Assembly (NCBI RefSeq): GCF_000152805.1
Contig: NZ_CH902578.1
Coordinates: 2,739,428 to 2,803,427 of the forward strand
Length of the DNA stretch: 64,000 bases
From: Maritimibacter alkaliphilus HTCC2654
GTDB lineage: Bacteria > Pseudomonadota > Alphaproteobacteria > Rhodobacterales > Rhodobacteraceae
Direction of reading: 5' to 3'
Part shown: positions 9,600 through 19,046 of the stretch, one piece after another
Layout: every line of letters starts with the position of its first letter
Position numbering within the stretch: the stretch's first letter is position 1
The notes under the pieces: generated by a model
Seen by the model: only the letters and a program-made list of their open reading frames with translations
Databases searched by the model: none
Told to the model about the DNA's origin: nothing
Made by a program: the position numbers and the translations under genes

Positions 9600-9626
9600 G
9601 TGGATCATCGACAAAAGGAGTCGGTG

Positions 9627-12059
9627 ATGAACGACATGACGATCAAGGTCGAAGGGATGCATTGCGCCTCCTGCGTGTCCCGTGTCGAGGACGCGTTGAA
9701 GGGGCTGCCGTTCGTGGCCGACCCATCGGTGAACCTCGCAGGGGAAAGCGCGAACCTCACCTTCACGGAACCCGGCCACATGGCCGAAACGGCCGAGGCT
9801 CTGGCGCGCGTGGGCTATCCTGTCGTGACCGACGAGATCGACCTGTCGGTTGACGGTCTGGTGGATGCCGCCGCCGTCGCCAAGGTCGAAGCGGCGCTGA
9901 ACGCGATCCCCGGCGTGCTCGAGGCACATGCGAACCCGGCGACCGACACCGCCAAGGTGGTGTTCGCGGCAGGCGCGGCCGCACCGTCCGCCATCACCGC
10001 TGCCGTCAACGCAACGGGATACAGCGCCGAGGTGAAATCGGGCGGATCGCTCGACCTTGAAGCCAAGAAAGCCGCCGAGACGACCCGGTTGGGCCGGATG
10101 ACCCTGCTCGCCGCGATCCTGACGCTGCCCGTGTTCATCGCCGAGATGGGCGGGCACTTGATCCCGGTCTTCCATCAATGGCTTCACGGCCTGATCGGAA
10201 TGCAGAACCTGCGGTTGGCCGAGTTCGCGCTAACCGCGCTGGTCCTCGTCATCCCCGGACGCCGGTTCTTCACGGCGGGCGTGCCGCAGCTTTGGCGCCT
10301 GTCGCCCGACATGAACTCGCTGGTTGCGGTCGGCACGGCGGCGGCGTTTGCCTATTCCACCCTGTCGACCTTTACCCCCGGTATTTTCCCGGCAGGCACG
10401 GCGAACGTGTATTTCGAAAGCGCCGCGGTCATCGTCACTCTGATCCTCTTCGGACGCTGGATGGAGGCACGTGCCAAGGGTCGGACGGGCGAGGCGATCC
10501 GCGCGCTCATGAACCTCGCCCCCCGGACCGCACGGGTCGAGCGGGACGGCGAGACACGGGAAATCCCGACCTCCGAGGTGCGACCCGGCGACATCGTCGT
10601 CGCCCGTCCCGGCGAGGCGATCGCGACCGATGGCGAAGTCCTGTCGGGCGAAAGCTACGTCGATGAAAGCATGGTCACCGGCGAGCCTGTTCCGGTCGAA
10701 AAGGGGCCGGGCGACAGTGTGACGGGCGGCACCGTGAACACCAACGGGGCGCTGCGGATCACCGCCACGCGCGTCGGGGCCGACACCACGCTCGCCCAGA
10801 TCATCCGCATGGTCGAACAGGCGCAGGGGGCGAAACTGCCGATCCAGTCTCTTGTCGATCAGATCACCCGCTGGTTCGTGCCGGGGGTCATGGCCATCGC
10901 CGCCGTGACCGTGGCCGTCTGGCTCGCCTTCGGTCCCGATCCTGCGCTGAGTTTCGCTCTGGTCGCCGGTGTCGCGGTGCTCATCATCGCCTGTCCCTGT
11001 GCGATGGGTCTGGCGACGCCGACCTCGATCATGGTCGGCACGGGTCGGGGCGCGGAGCTTGGCGTGCTGTTTCGCAAGGGCGACGCACTTCAGATCATGG
11101 AAGGCGTCAAGGTCGTCGCGCTCGACAAGACCGGGACGCTGACCAAGGGCCAGCCGGAGCTTACCGACCTGATCGGTGACGATACGGACGAGGCGCTGCG
11201 CCTTGCCGCGAGCGTCGAAGCCCAATCCGAGCATCCCATCGGGCAGGCGATCCTGCGGGCGGCAGAGGACCGTGGACTGACGCTTTCCGAGCCTCACGGG
11301 TTCAAGGCGCTGCCCGGTTTCGGGTTGAAGGCCGAGGTCGACGGGCGCGCCGTTCTGATCGGGGCCGAGCGGCTTATGCTGCGCGAAAAGGTCGACACCG
11401 GGAAGTTTCCCGGGGAAGCCGCCCGCCTTGCGGCCCTTGGCAAGACACCGCTCTACATCGCGCTCGACGGCAGCGTGGCGGCGCTGGTCGCGGTCGAAGA
11501 CCCGATCAAGGAAACGACGCCGCGCGCAATCAAGGCGCTGCACGATATGGGCATCGAGGTCGCCATGATTACGGGCGATGCGCAGGGCACGGCGGGCGCC
11601 ATCGCCAAACGGCTGGGGATCGACCATGTGACCGCCGAGGTTCTGCCGCGCGGCAAGGTCAAGGCGCTCGAGTCGCTTCAGGCCGAGCATGGCACGACCG
11701 CTTTCGTGGGTGACGGCATCAACGACGCGCCTGCCCTAGCCGCAGCCGACATCGGCCTTGCGATCGGAACGGGCACGGACGTGGCGATCGGAGCGGCGGA
11801 CGTGGTCCTGTCGTCCGGCGAGTTGACCGGCGTGCCGACGGCGATCCACCTCAGCCGCCGCACGATGCGGAATATCCGCCAGAACCTGTTCTGGGCCTTC
11901 GGCTACAATGTCGTGCTGATCCCGGTCGCCGCCGGGGTGCTGTTCCCGGCCTTCGGCCTCATGCTGTCGCCGATGCTCGCGGCCTTCGCCATGGCGATGT
12001 CCTCGGTCTTCGTGCTTACCAACGCCCTCAGACTTCGCTTCGTAAAGGTGCCGACATGA
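9627..12059 (+). CDS. copA: Copper-exporting P1B-type ATPase
   Basis: Cu(I) exporter of the inner membrane, 810 residues. The ATG at 9627 is chosen because AAAAGGAG lies 6 bases upstream and the promoter ends at 9599. The first HMA domain has MHCASC. A second HMA-like domain (about residues 70-135) keeps the fold ([19 protein letters not shown]) but has lost its CxxC. Then follow the membrane CPC motif ([15 protein letters not shown]), the phosphorylation site DKTGTLTKG, the TGE of the actuator and [10 protein letters not shown]. cueR overlaps its end by 4 bases. Confidence 0.97.
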   Translation: MNDMTIKVEGMHCASCVSRVEDALKGLPFVADPSVNLAGESANLTFTEPGHMAETAEALARVGYPVVTDEIDLSVDGLVDAAAVAKVEAALNAIPGVLEAHANPATDTAKVVFAAGAAAPSAITAAVNATGYSAEVKSGGSLDLEAKKAAETTRLGRMTLLAAILTLPVFIAEMGGHLIPVFHQWLHGLIGMQNLRLAEFALTALVLVIPGRRFFTAGVPQLWRLSPDMNSLVAVGTAAAFAYSTLSTFTPGIFPAGTANVYFESAAVIVTLILFGRWMEARAKGRTGEAIRALMNLAPRTARVERDGETREIPTSEVRPGDIVVARPGEAIATDGEVLSGESYVDESMVTGEPVPVEKGPGDSVTGGTVNTNGALRITATRVGADTTLAQIIRMVEQAQGAKLPIQSLVDQITRWFVPGVMAIAAVTVAVWLAFGPDPALSFALVAGVAVLIIACPCAMGLATPTSIMVGTGRGAELGVLFRKGDALQIMEGVKVVALDKTGTLTKGQPELTDLIGDDTDEALRLAASVEAQSEHPIGQAILRAAEDRGLTLSEPHGFKALPGFGLKAEVDGRAVLIGAERLMLREKVDTGKFPGEAARLAALGKTPLYIALDGSVAALVAVEDPIKETTPRAIKALHDMGIEVAMITGDAQGTAGAIAKRLGIDHVTAEVLPRGKVKALESLQAEHGTTAFVGDGINDAPALAAADIGLAIGTGTDVAIGAADVVLSSGELTGVPTAIHLSRRTMRNIRQNLFWAFGYNVVLIPVAAGVLFPAFGLMLSPMLAAFAMAMSSVFVLTNALRLRFVKVPT

Positions 12060-12466
12060 ATATCTCAGACGCCGGAGCCCGTGCGGGCCTGCCGCCGAAG
12101 ACGATCCGGTATTACGAGGATATCGGGCTCGTGACGCCCGACCGCGATCCCAATGGATACCGCTCGTTCTCGGACGTGGACATTCACAACCTGACCTTCC
12201 TGTCGCGTGCCCGCGCGCTGGGCTTCACCATCGAAGATTGCCGGACACTTCTGGCCCTGTATCAGGACAAGTCGCGCGCCTCGTCCGAGGTCAAGAAGCT
12301 GGCCGAGGGTCATCTGGACGAGATCGAACGCAAGATCGCCGACCTGACGTCGATGCGCGACACGCTCACGCATTTGGTTCACGCCTGTCATGGGGATGAT
12401 CGGCCGGATTGTCCGATCCTCAAGGGCTTGGGGGGCGGCGGCGCGACTGATGACGAGACGGCCTAG
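12056..12466 (+). CDS. cueR: Cu(I)-responsive MerR-family transcriptional regulator
   Basis: A 136-residue MerR protein: N-terminal winged helix ([26 protein letters not shown]), coiled-coil dimer helix, and the CueR metal loop [12 protein letters not shown] with two Cys. It activates copA by untwisting the 19-base-spaced promoter when Cu(I) binds. It overlaps copA by 4 bases, so it is likely autoregulated from the same promoter. Confidence 0.95.
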   Translation: MNISDAGARAGLPPKTIRYYEDIGLVTPDRDPNGYRSFSDVDIHNLTFLSRARALGFTIEDCRTLLALYQDKSRASSEVKKLAEGHLDEIERKIADLTSMRDTLTHLVHACHGDDRPDCPILKGLGGGGATDDETA

Positions 12467-12571
12467 CCGGCTACCCGTCGCTTGCAACGTCAGGTGCGTG
12501 GCCCCTTGGGTCGGTTGGACTTGTTCACGCCGGCCCGCGTTGCGACACCAAGACTTACCGATCCGACAGAA

Positions 12572-12598
12572 AAGGGCGGCCCAACAGGGGCCGCCCTT
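12572..12598 (-). terminator. Rho-independent terminator of the minus-strand ABC transporter operon
   Basis: Perfect 11-base stem AAGGGCGGCCC / GGGCCGCCCTT with a 5-base loop. On the minus strand it is followed by TTCTGTC, so the transcript ends in a short U-run, 24 bases after the stop of the binding-protein gene. It may also stop cueR transcription from the other side. Confidence 0.75.
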
Positions 12599-12621
12599 CG
12601 TATTTCGTAAGCGCGGATCGC

Positions 12622-13608
12622 TTAGTTCAGCGCCATGTCGGTGATGTCGAGCGTGTAGGCACCCTCAGGCTCCTTCGTGATGACCGGGTCCGAACCGCCA
12701 CCCATCAGGGTTTCCACGGTGCGTTCATAGTCCGCCGGGTCGAGCGCGCCGTTGGAACCGGCGGTCAGTTTGGCCACCTCGCCCATCATGCGGATCTGGT
12801 GCTGTTCGGTCTGGGCGCCGGTTTCATCGTATTCCAGCACGATCATCGCGGCCTCTTCCGGGTTCTCTTCGGCCCATTTCCAGCCCTTCATCGACGCGCG
12901 CACGAAGCGGGCCATCTTGTCCTTGAAGGCCTCGTCCGAAAGGTTTTCTTCCAGTACGTACAGACCGTCTTCAAGCGTCGCGACGCCCTGATCTTCGTAT
13001 TTGAAGGTGATGAGTTCGTCTTCACCGATGCCAGCGTCGATGACCTGCCAGTATTCGTTGTAGGTCATGGTCGAGATACAGGCGGCCTGGTTCTGAAGCA
13101 GCGGATCGACGTTGAAGCCCTGCTTGAGCACTTCGACACCGTCGTCGCCACCCTCGGTCGGGATGCCCAGCGTGCTCATCCACGACAGGAACGGGTATTC
13201 GTTGCCGAAGAACCAGACGCCCAGCGTGTTGCCGGGGAAGTCGTCCGGGCTGGTGATGCCGCTTTCTTCGAGGCAGGTCAGCATCATGCCGGACGATTTG
13301 AACGGCTGCGCGATGTTGACGAGCGGCAGGCCCTGCTCACGTGCGGCGAGGGCGGCGGGCATCCATTCGACGATCACGTCGGCACCGCCACCGGCGATGA
13401 CCTGCGGGGGCGCGATGTCGGGGCCGCCCGGTTTGATCGTCACGTCGAGGTTCTCTTCCTCGTAAAAGCCCTGTTCGAGCGCCACGTAATAGCCCGCGAA
13501 CTGCGCTTGCGTCACCCACTTGAGCTGAAGCGTGACCTCGTCCTGAGCCATTGCGGCCCCCGACGACAGGGCCAGCGCGGTGGCGGCGAGTTTCATTGAT
13601 TTCATCAT
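12622..13608 (-). CDS. ABC transporter substrate-binding protein, NMT1/THI5-like
   Basis: Periplasmic protein of 328 residues with an N-terminal signal peptide ending ALALSSGAAMA. The mature start QDEVTLQLKWVTQAQFAGYYVALEQGFY is diagnostic of the NMT1/THI5-like (SsuA/ThiY) family. Two ATGs are adjacent (13608, 13605), preceded by GGGAGA. It is last in an operon with dihydropyrimidinase, so a pyrimidine-type ligand is the best guess; related proteins bind hydroxymethylpyrimidines or riboflavin. The ligand cannot be read from sequence. Confidence 0.9.
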   Translation of the reverse strand: MMKSMKLAATALALSSGAAMAQDEVTLQLKWVTQAQFAGYYVALEQGFYEEENLDVTIKPGGPDIAPPQVIAGGGADVIVEWMPAALAAREQGLPLVNIAQPFKSSGMMLTCLEESGITSPDDFPGNTLGVWFFGNEYPFLSWMSTLGIPTEGGDDGVEVLKQGFNVDPLLQNQAACISTMTYNEYWQVIDAGIGEDELITFKYEDQGVATLEDGLYVLEENLSDEAFKDKMARFVRASMKGWKWAEENPEEAAMIVLEYDETGAQTEQHQIRMMGEVAKLTAGSNGALDPADYERTVETLMGGGSDPVITKEPEGAYTLDITDMALN

Positions 13609-13637
13609 TGGTCTTTCTCCCGTTGGTAAGTTTCGGC

Positions 13638-14489
13638 TCAGCCTCGTTGTGACGGGTGCCAGAAGGTCACCCCTTTTTCTATGAGTGCCACGGCGCCGTA
13701 AAAGACGCTCCCGGCGATCGCGGCGACCGCGATTTCAGCCCAGACCATATCAAGTCTGAGACGCCCGACCTCGGTCGAGATGCGAAATCCCATGCCTTTG
13801 ATCGGACTGCCGAAAAACTCGGCAACGATGGCCCCGATAAGGGCCAGCGTTGTCGTGATTTTAAGCCCGTTGAAAATGAACGGCATGGCTGCGGGCAGGC
13901 GCAGTTTGATGAGCGTCTGGGCGTAACTTGCCGAATAGGTCGACATCAGGTCGCGCTGCATCCGGGTGGTGGCCGCCAGACCCTCGACCGTGTTCACCAG
14001 CATCGGGAAGAAGACCATCACCACGACGACGGCGGCCTTGGACTGCCAGTCGAAGCCGAACCACATGACGAGGATCGGGGCGGTGCCGACGATGGGCAAC
14101 GCGGCGATGAAGTTGCCGACGGGCAGAAGCCCCTGTTGCAGGAACTTGGAACGGTCGATCAGGATCGCGGTCAGCACCGCCGCGCCGCAGCCGATCACGT
14201 AGCCCGACAGCGCGCCCTTGACGAAGGTCTGGACGAAATCCTCCCACAGCGTCGGCACCGATTGGGTCATGCGCAGCCAGATGTCCGAGGGCGCGGGCAG
14301 AATCACCAAGGGCACGTTCAGGCCCCGCACCAGCCCCTGCCACACGACGAGGATGGTGATGCCGAAGATCACCGGAACCCCGATCCGCACGGCGCGATAC
14401 TTGGCCAGGCGCGAATTGGCGAGCCAGACGTTCAGCGCATAGGCCCCGGCCCAGAACGCAGCCGCGAAGATCAGCCAGCCCCAGCTCAT
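13638..14489 (-). CDS. ABC transporter permease (BPD family), second subunit
   Basis: Inner-membrane permease of 283 residues with about six hydrophobic segments and the EAA-type loop (MQRDLMSTYSASYAQTLIKLRLPAAMPFIFNGLKI) that docks the ATPase. It overlaps the preceding permease gene by 4 bases and pairs with it as a heterodimeric channel for the NMT1-type binding protein. Confidence 0.9.
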   Translation of the reverse strand: MSWGWLIFAAAFWAGAYALNVWLANSRLAKYRAVRIGVPVIFGITILVVWQGLVRGLNVPLVILPAPSDIWLRMTQSVPTLWEDFVQTFVKGALSGYVIGCGAAVLTAILIDRSKFLQQGLLPVGNFIAALPIVGTAPILVMWFGFDWQSKAAVVVVMVFFPMLVNTVEGLAATTRMQRDLMSTYSASYAQTLIKLRLPAAMPFIFNGLKITTTLALIGAIVAEFFGSPIKGMGFRISTEVGRLRLDMVWAEIAVAAIAGSVFYGAVALIEKGVTFWHPSQRG

Positions 14490-15349
14490 GCGTTCATCCC
14501 CATTCTGGTAAGGGTCCGGCGCTGGATCACGCCGATGATCCCCACAAGTATCGCGGCGAGGATGGCGGCGGCGAAAAGCGCGGACCAGATTTGAACGGTC
14601 TGGCCATAATAGCTGCCCGACAGCATCCGGGCGCCAAGGCCACGGATCGCTCCGGTCGGAAGCTCACCGACGATGGTGCCGACCAGCGCGGCGGCGATCC
14701 CCACCTTCAGCGATGCGAAGAGATAGGGCATCGACGCGGGCAGGCGCAGTTTCCAGAAGGTCTGGGACCGGCTGGCCGAATAGGTTTTCATCAGGTCGAG
14801 ATCGAATGCGGCGGGCGACCGAAGCCCCTTGACCATACCGACGACGACCGGGAAGAAACTGAGATAGGCCGAGATGATCGCCTTGGGGATGATCCCCGTC
14901 ACACCCAGCGAACTCAACACCACGATAATCATCGGCGCGATGGCGAGGATCGGAATTGTCTGCGACGCGATGGCCCATGGCATCACGCCCATGTCCATCG
15001 CGCGACTGTGGACGATCCCGACGGCCAGCAGGATGCCCAGCCCGGTGCCGAAGGCGAAGCCGAGCATGGTGGCCGACAGCGTGATCCAGCCATGGAAGAT
15101 GAGCGAGCGTTTCGACGTTATCTTCATCTCGACGGTCGATCCCCAAAGCTCGGACACGACCTGATGCGGGGCGGGCAGGCGCGGCCTTTCCTGCGACCAT
15201 GTGTCGAGGATCAGCTCGCCGGTCGAAAGCTCGACCTCGGCACGCTCGGCCTGATCCAATGCCCACTGGCTGTTCATCGGGATAGCGGCGGCATACCAGA
15301 TGACGACGATGGCGGCGACGACGGTGAGGATCGGAACGATGTTCTTCAT
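14486..15349 (-). CDS. ABC transporter permease (BPD family), first subunit
   Basis: Permease of 287 residues with an N-terminal membrane anchor, a periplasmic stretch of about 70 residues (MNSQWALDQAERAEV onward), then the conserved permease core. The EAA loop is SASRSQTFWKLRLPASMPYLFASLKVGIA. It overlaps the small membrane gene upstream and the second permease downstream by 4 bases each. Confidence 0.9.
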   Translation of the reverse strand: MKNIVPILTVVAAIVVIWYAAAIPMNSQWALDQAERAEVELSTGELILDTWSQERPRLPAPHQVVSELWGSTVEMKITSKRSLIFHGWITLSATMLGFAFGTGLGILLAVGIVHSRAMDMGVMPWAIASQTIPILAIAPMIIVVLSSLGVTGIIPKAIISAYLSFFPVVVGMVKGLRSPAAFDLDLMKTYSASRSQTFWKLRLPASMPYLFASLKVGIAAALVGTIVGELPTGAIRGLGARMLSGSYYGQTVQIWSALFAAAILAAILVGIIGVIQRRTLTRMGMNA

Positions 15350-15612
15350 GCGCCGGTCCTCGCCATACGCAGGTTTCGCAGGCCGAAGACGACGTTCAGA
15401 AGGCCGATGAGGCCGAAGAGGATCGGCGACACGTAGCTTCCGCCTTCGGCGTCCAGCGCGAAATTGATGGCCACACCGATCAGGATCACCCCGGCGATCA
15501 GCAGCATCCAGCCCGACGGGCGGTCACGGGTAGTCCGGCGCGCTTCGTTCGCCGCCTCCTTGGTATTGGCGGTCCGCACGTATTTGTAAGCGGCGTCCTT
15601 TTTGCTGACCAT
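15346..15612 (-). CDS. Small two-helix membrane protein in the ABC operon
   Basis: 88 residues from the ATG at 15612 (an in-frame GTG is at 15615). A basic N terminus (SKKDAAYKYVRTANTKEAANEARRTTRDR) is followed by two membrane helices (MLLIAGVILIGVAINFAL and SPILFGLIGLLNVVFGL). It sits between the ATPase and the permeases with a 4-base overlap, so it is expressed with the transporter. Family not recognised; possibly an accessory membrane subunit. Confidence 0.65.
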   Translation of the reverse strand: MVSKKDAAYKYVRTANTKEAANEARRTTRDRPSGWMLLIAGVILIGVAINFALDAEGGSYVSPILFGLIGLLNVVFGLRNLRMARTGA

Positions 15613-15621
15613 CACGCGCCC

Positions 15622-16404
15622 TCAGTCATAGCTGTGCCCTTCGCGCAGCCCTTCGCGAACCCTGTGGGCCACGTCGAGAAACTCCTTGCTGTCGCGGATG
15701 TCGAGCGGGCGCTCTTTCGGCAGGGGGCTTTCGATGACATCGGTGATCCGTCCGGGGCGCGGCGACATGACGACGATCTTGGTCGAAAGATAAACCGCTT
15801 CGGGGATCGAGTGGGTGACGAAAGCGATGGTCTTTTCCGTCCGCGCCCACAGGTCCAGAAGCTGTTCGTTCAGGTGATCGCGCACAATCTCGTCCAGCGC
15901 GCCGAACGGTTCATCCATCAGCATGATGTCGGCATCGAAGGCCAGCGCGCGCGCGATGCTGGCCCGTTGCTGCATACCACCGGACAGCTGCCACGGAAAT
16001 TTCTTGCCGAAACCCTTGAGGTCCACGAGGTCCAGCACCTTTTCGATCCGGCCAGCGTGTTCCGACTTGGGATAACCCATGATCTCGAGCGGGAGGCGGA
16101 CGTTGCCCGCGATGGTACGCCAGGGGTAAAGTCCCGCCGCCTGAAAGACGTATCCATAGGCCCGCGATTTGCGCGCCTCGTCCGGGGTCATGCCGTTGAC
16201 GGTCAGCGTGCCGCCCGTCGGATGCTCCAGTCCCGCGATACAGCGCAGAAAGGTGGTCTTGCCACAGCCGGATGGCCCGATGAAGCTGACGAAATCGCCT
16301 TTGTCCACGGCCAGATCGACGCCCTTCAGCGCGTGAACCGGGCCATCGTTGGTTTCGAATGTCAGATCGAGCCCCTTTGCCTCGATCACTGGATTTGTGC
16401 TCAC
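15622..16404 (-). CDS. ABC transporter ATP-binding protein (SsuB/TauB-like)
   Basis: 260 residues from the GTG at 16404, which overlaps the VOC gene stop as GTGA and has GGGGA 6-10 bases upstream; a longer start at 16416 is possible. Walker [11 protein letters not shown]-loop [11 protein letters not shown], signature [15 protein letters not shown], Walker [13 protein letters not shown] and switch His in FVTHSIPEA are intact. It powers the two permeases encoded downstream. Confidence 0.93.
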   Translation of the reverse strand: MSTNPVIEAKGLDLTFETNDGPVHALKGVDLAVDKGDFVSFIGPSGCGKTTFLRCIAGLEHPTGGTLTVNGMTPDEARKSRAYGYVFQAAGLYPWRTIAGNVRLPLEIMGYPKSEHAGRIEKVLDLVDLKGFGKKFPWQLSGGMQQRASIARALAFDADIMLMDEPFGALDEIVRDHLNEQLLDLWARTEKTIAFVTHSIPEAVYLSTKIVVMSPRPGRITDVIESPLPKERPLDIRDSKEFLDVAHRVREGLREGHSYD

Positions 16405-16823
16405 GAAAGTCCCCACAGTTTCGGTTCGGCGAATTCCACCGAGTTCCCGGCCGGATCACGCACGTAGATCGAACGCGGGCCGTGCGGCCAGTTGAAATCC
16501 GACTCGATATCGATCCCCTTGTCCACCAGATAGGCGGCCCATCCGTCCAGCTCTTCGCCCGGTACGGAAAAACAGATGTGCCCCGGACCCGTCGCACCGT
16601 GCGGCGGGACCGGAAGCTGGTCGTCACCCGGCGGCACCACCGTTTCCTCGGCCACGAAGGCAAGGACGACGGTCGGCCCGCAGGCGAAAAAGATGTGGCG
16701 CGGATCGCGCCGCGTGATGACGTCGAGCCCCACGACACCGGCATAGAAGGCTTCGGTCTTGTCGAGGTCGTCGACATAAACCGCGGCCTCGAGCACGCCG
16801 GTGGGTGTTGCGGGGCTCGTCAT
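16401..16823 (-). CDS. VOC (glyoxalase/bleomycin-resistance) family protein
   Basis: A 140-residue paired beta-alpha-beta-beta-beta fold protein: [24 protein letters not shown] at the start and [15 protein letters not shown] ... [22 protein letters not shown] at the end, with the His and Glu metal ligands typical of VOC enzymes. It starts 3 bases after the dihydropyrimidinase stop, inside the pyrimidine operon. Substrate unknown. A second VOC gene (21898-22272) lies in the same cluster. Confidence 0.85.
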   Translation of the reverse strand: MTSPATPTGVLEAAVYVDDLDKTEAFYAGVVGLDVITRRDPRHIFFACGPTVVLAFVAEETVVPPGDDQLPVPPHGATGPGHICFSVPGEELDGWAAYLVDKGIDIESDFNWPHGPRSIYVRDPAGNSVEFAEPKLWGLS

Positions 16824-16826
16824 CCG

Positions 16827-18284
16827 TTACACGCCCGTCGCCGGGATGCCTGACCGCTGCACCGGCTGCGGTGCGGTCAGCGCCTTCCATTTGGAGAGCG
16901 ACGTGTTCACGGTGGCGTTCGGCTCACGCGCGACGAACTCGCCCCAGCCCGGCTTGTGGTTCATCTCGCCGTCCATCACGGCGACATGCCCGCGGGTGAG
17001 GACATAGCGGGGCAGGGCCGAGACCTCTTTGCCTTCGAACACGTTGTAGTCGATCGACGACTGCTGTGTGTCCGCCGTGATCGTTTTCGACTTCGCCGGG
17101 TCCAGCACCATGATGTCGGCATCCGCCCCCACCAGAATGGCCCCCTTCTTCGGGTAGCAGTTCAGGATTTTTGCGATGTTGGTCGAGGTGACGGCGACGA
17201 ATTCGTTCATCGTGATCCGCCCCGTTTCGACCCCATAGGTCCAGAGCATCGGGATACGATCCTCCAGCCCGCCAGTGCCGTTCGGAATCTTGGTGAAGTC
17301 GCCCACGCCGTAGCGTTTCTGCTCGGTCGTAAACGCGCAGTGGTCGGTGGCGACCACGGAAAGCGTGCCCGACGAAAGACCGGCCCACAGGCTGTCCTGA
17401 TGCTGCTTGTTGCGGAACGGGGGCGACATGACGCGGCGGGCGGCATGGTCCCAGTCCTGATTGAAGTATTCGCTTTCATCCAGCGTCAGATGCTGGATCA
17501 GCGGCTCGCCCCAGACGCGCTTGCCCTGCATCTTGGCCCGCCGGATCGCCTCATGGCTTTCCTCGCAGGAGACGTGGACGACGTAAAGCGGCGCACCGGC
17601 CATGTCCGCGATCATGATCGCGCGGTTCGTCGCCTCGCCCTCGACCTGCGGCGGGCGGGAATAGGCGTGGGCTTCCGGCCCGGTGTTGCCCTCGGCCAGC
17701 AGCTTGGCCGACAGTTCCGCGACCACATCACCGTTCTCAGCGTGAACCATCGGGGTCGCGCCCAATTCGGCCAGACGCATGAAGGACGAATAAAGCTCGT
17801 CGTCGTTCACCATCAGCGCGCCCTTGTAGGCGAGGAAGTGCTTGAACGTGTTGATGCCGCGCTCTTTGACGACCGTCTCCATCTCGTTGAAGACCTGCTC
17901 GCTCCACCAAGTCACGGCCATGTGGAAGGAATAGTCACAGGCGGCGCGGGTCGATTTGTTGTCCCAACGCTTGAGTGCATCCAGCAGGCTTTCACCGGGG
18001 TTCGGCAGAGCGAAGTCCACGACCATCGTTGTCCCGCCGGCAAGCGCCGCGCGGGTGCCGCTTTCGAAATCGTCCGAGGAATAGGTGCCCATGAACGGCA
18101 TCTCGAGGTGCGTGTGCGGGTCGATCCCGCCCGGCATGACATAGCAGCCGGTCGCGTCCAGCGTCTCATCGCCCGACAGACCTTGCCCGATCTCGATGAT
18201 CTTGCCGTCCTCGATCTTGACGTCGGCCTTGTAGGTCAGGTCGGCGGTGACGATCGTTCCGTCCTTGATGACTTTGGTGGCCAT
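16827..18284 (-). CDS. hydA: Dihydropyrimidinase (D-hydantoinase)
   Basis: Amidohydrolase of 485 residues that opens 5,6-dihydrouracil to N-carbamoyl-beta-alanine, the second reductive step of pyrimidine breakdown. Metal site: HTH in GGIDPHTHLEMPF, the carbamylated Lys in FKHFLAYKGALM, and His in MVHAENGDV and YVVHVSCEES. The catalytic Asp is in VATDHCAF. GGAGAG precedes the ATG. It shares an operon with the N-carbamoyl-beta-alanine hydrolase upstream and the ABC transporter downstream. Confidence 0.95.
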   Translation of the reverse strand: MATKVIKDGTIVTADLTYKADVKIEDGKIIEIGQGLSGDETLDATGCYVMPGGIDPHTHLEMPFMGTYSSDDFESGTRAALAGGTTMVVDFALPNPGESLLDALKRWDNKSTRAACDYSFHMAVTWWSEQVFNEMETVVKERGINTFKHFLAYKGALMVNDDELYSSFMRLAELGATPMVHAENGDVVAELSAKLLAEGNTGPEAHAYSRPPQVEGEATNRAIMIADMAGAPLYVVHVSCEESHEAIRRAKMQGKRVWGEPLIQHLTLDESEYFNQDWDHAARRVMSPPFRNKQHQDSLWAGLSSGTLSVVATDHCAFTTEQKRYGVGDFTKIPNGTGGLEDRIPMLWTYGVETGRITMNEFVAVTSTNIAKILNCYPKKGAILVGADADIMVLDPAKSKTITADTQQSSIDYNVFEGKEVSALPRYVLTRGHVAVMDGEMNHKPGWGEFVAREPNATVNTSLSKWKALTAPQPVQRSGIPATGV

Positions 18285-18311
18285 ATTCTCTCTCCTGTTG
18301 TTTCCCTGACC

Positions 18312-18578
18312 TTATTGGACGCAGACGGGATAACCGTCGGCATTGGTCAGCGGATAGATTTTGCCGTCTCTGCGGTAGTGGTAGCAGAACCCGATATCCT
18401 CGGGTTCGGTGTAGACCAGTAGGTCCGAATAGGGGATGTCGGCGGGCAGGGCCGCCAGCGCCTCGGGCGTGTGCGGTTCATCGGCGACGTAGTAGTTGGC
18501 GGGCAACCCGCCGCTCGACCCAGACTGCCCGCAGGCCGCGAGCGTCAGAGCGAATAGTCCAAGTGCGATGCGTGTCAT
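18312..18578 (-). CDS. Small lipoprotein of unknown function
   Basis: 88 residues with a lipoprotein signal (MTRIALGLFALTLAAC, lipobox LAAC, Cys at position 16) and a short mature domain containing FCYHYRRDGKIYP and a C-terminal YPVCVQ; two Cys could form a disulfide. It lies between the hydantoin-hydrolase genes, 27 bases before hydA. No known family seen. Confidence 0.65.
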   Translation of the reverse strand: MTRIALGLFALTLAACGQSGSSGGLPANYYVADEPHTPEALAALPADIPYSDLLVYTEPEDIGFCYHYRRDGKIYPLTNADGYPVCVQ

Positions 18579-18587
18579 TGTCCCCCC

Positions 18588-18944
18588 TCAAACACTTGCA
18601 AAACAACCGATGGCGTCGCCGTGGACCGAGATGTCACAGGGTCCGAAGCGGCTTTCGACTGCGAGCGAGAAGACGTCGGACCATGGCAGCCAGAAGACCC
18701 GGTAAGGCCCCTTGGTCTCGGTCACCGCATAGGCGAAATCGGTGACCCCGCCCGGAAGGTTCACTTCCATCAGTTCGGGCTCGATCAAAGCAGACTTGAA
18801 GTCGGCGAGGATCGCCTCGTTCCATTCCTTGATCCCGGTGTGACGCGCCGGGTCGAACCCCGCGATCTCCGCCTGGATCAACTCCCGGATGCGGGCGACT
18901 TCCTTTGCCTGACTTTCATGTTCACTTACCAATTGCGACTCCAC
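18588..18944 (-). CDS. Hypothetical protein in the pyrimidine operon
   Basis: 118 residues, no signal peptide or membrane helix. A charged helical N terminus (SEHESQAKEVARIRELIQAEI) is followed by a beta-rich C-terminal half (PYRVFWLPWSDVFSLAVES, CDISVHGDAIGCF). It lies 9 bases upstream of the lipoprotein gene and 102 bases after the start region of the hydrolase gene. Family not recognised; the N-terminal start is uncertain. Confidence 0.55.
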   Translation of the reverse strand: MESQLVSEHESQAKEVARIRELIQAEIAGFDPARHTGIKEWNEAILADFKSALIEPELMEVNLPGGVTDFAYAVTETKGPYRVFWLPWSDVFSLAVESRFGPCDISVHGDAIGCFASV

Positions 18945-19046
18945 TCCCCGAAGGCATGGTTGTCGCTACGCGGACGCAGGTCAAATCAAGTCGTCTCCTT
19001 GCATCGCATGCCGATAGGAGCCGGCGACGATTGGCCGGATCAACTC

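Noticed and set aside
9597..9626. Upstream in-frame start for copA (MVDHRQKES)
   Set aside because: It overlaps the -10 hexamer of the CueR promoter and has no ribosome site; 9627 has AAAAGGAG.
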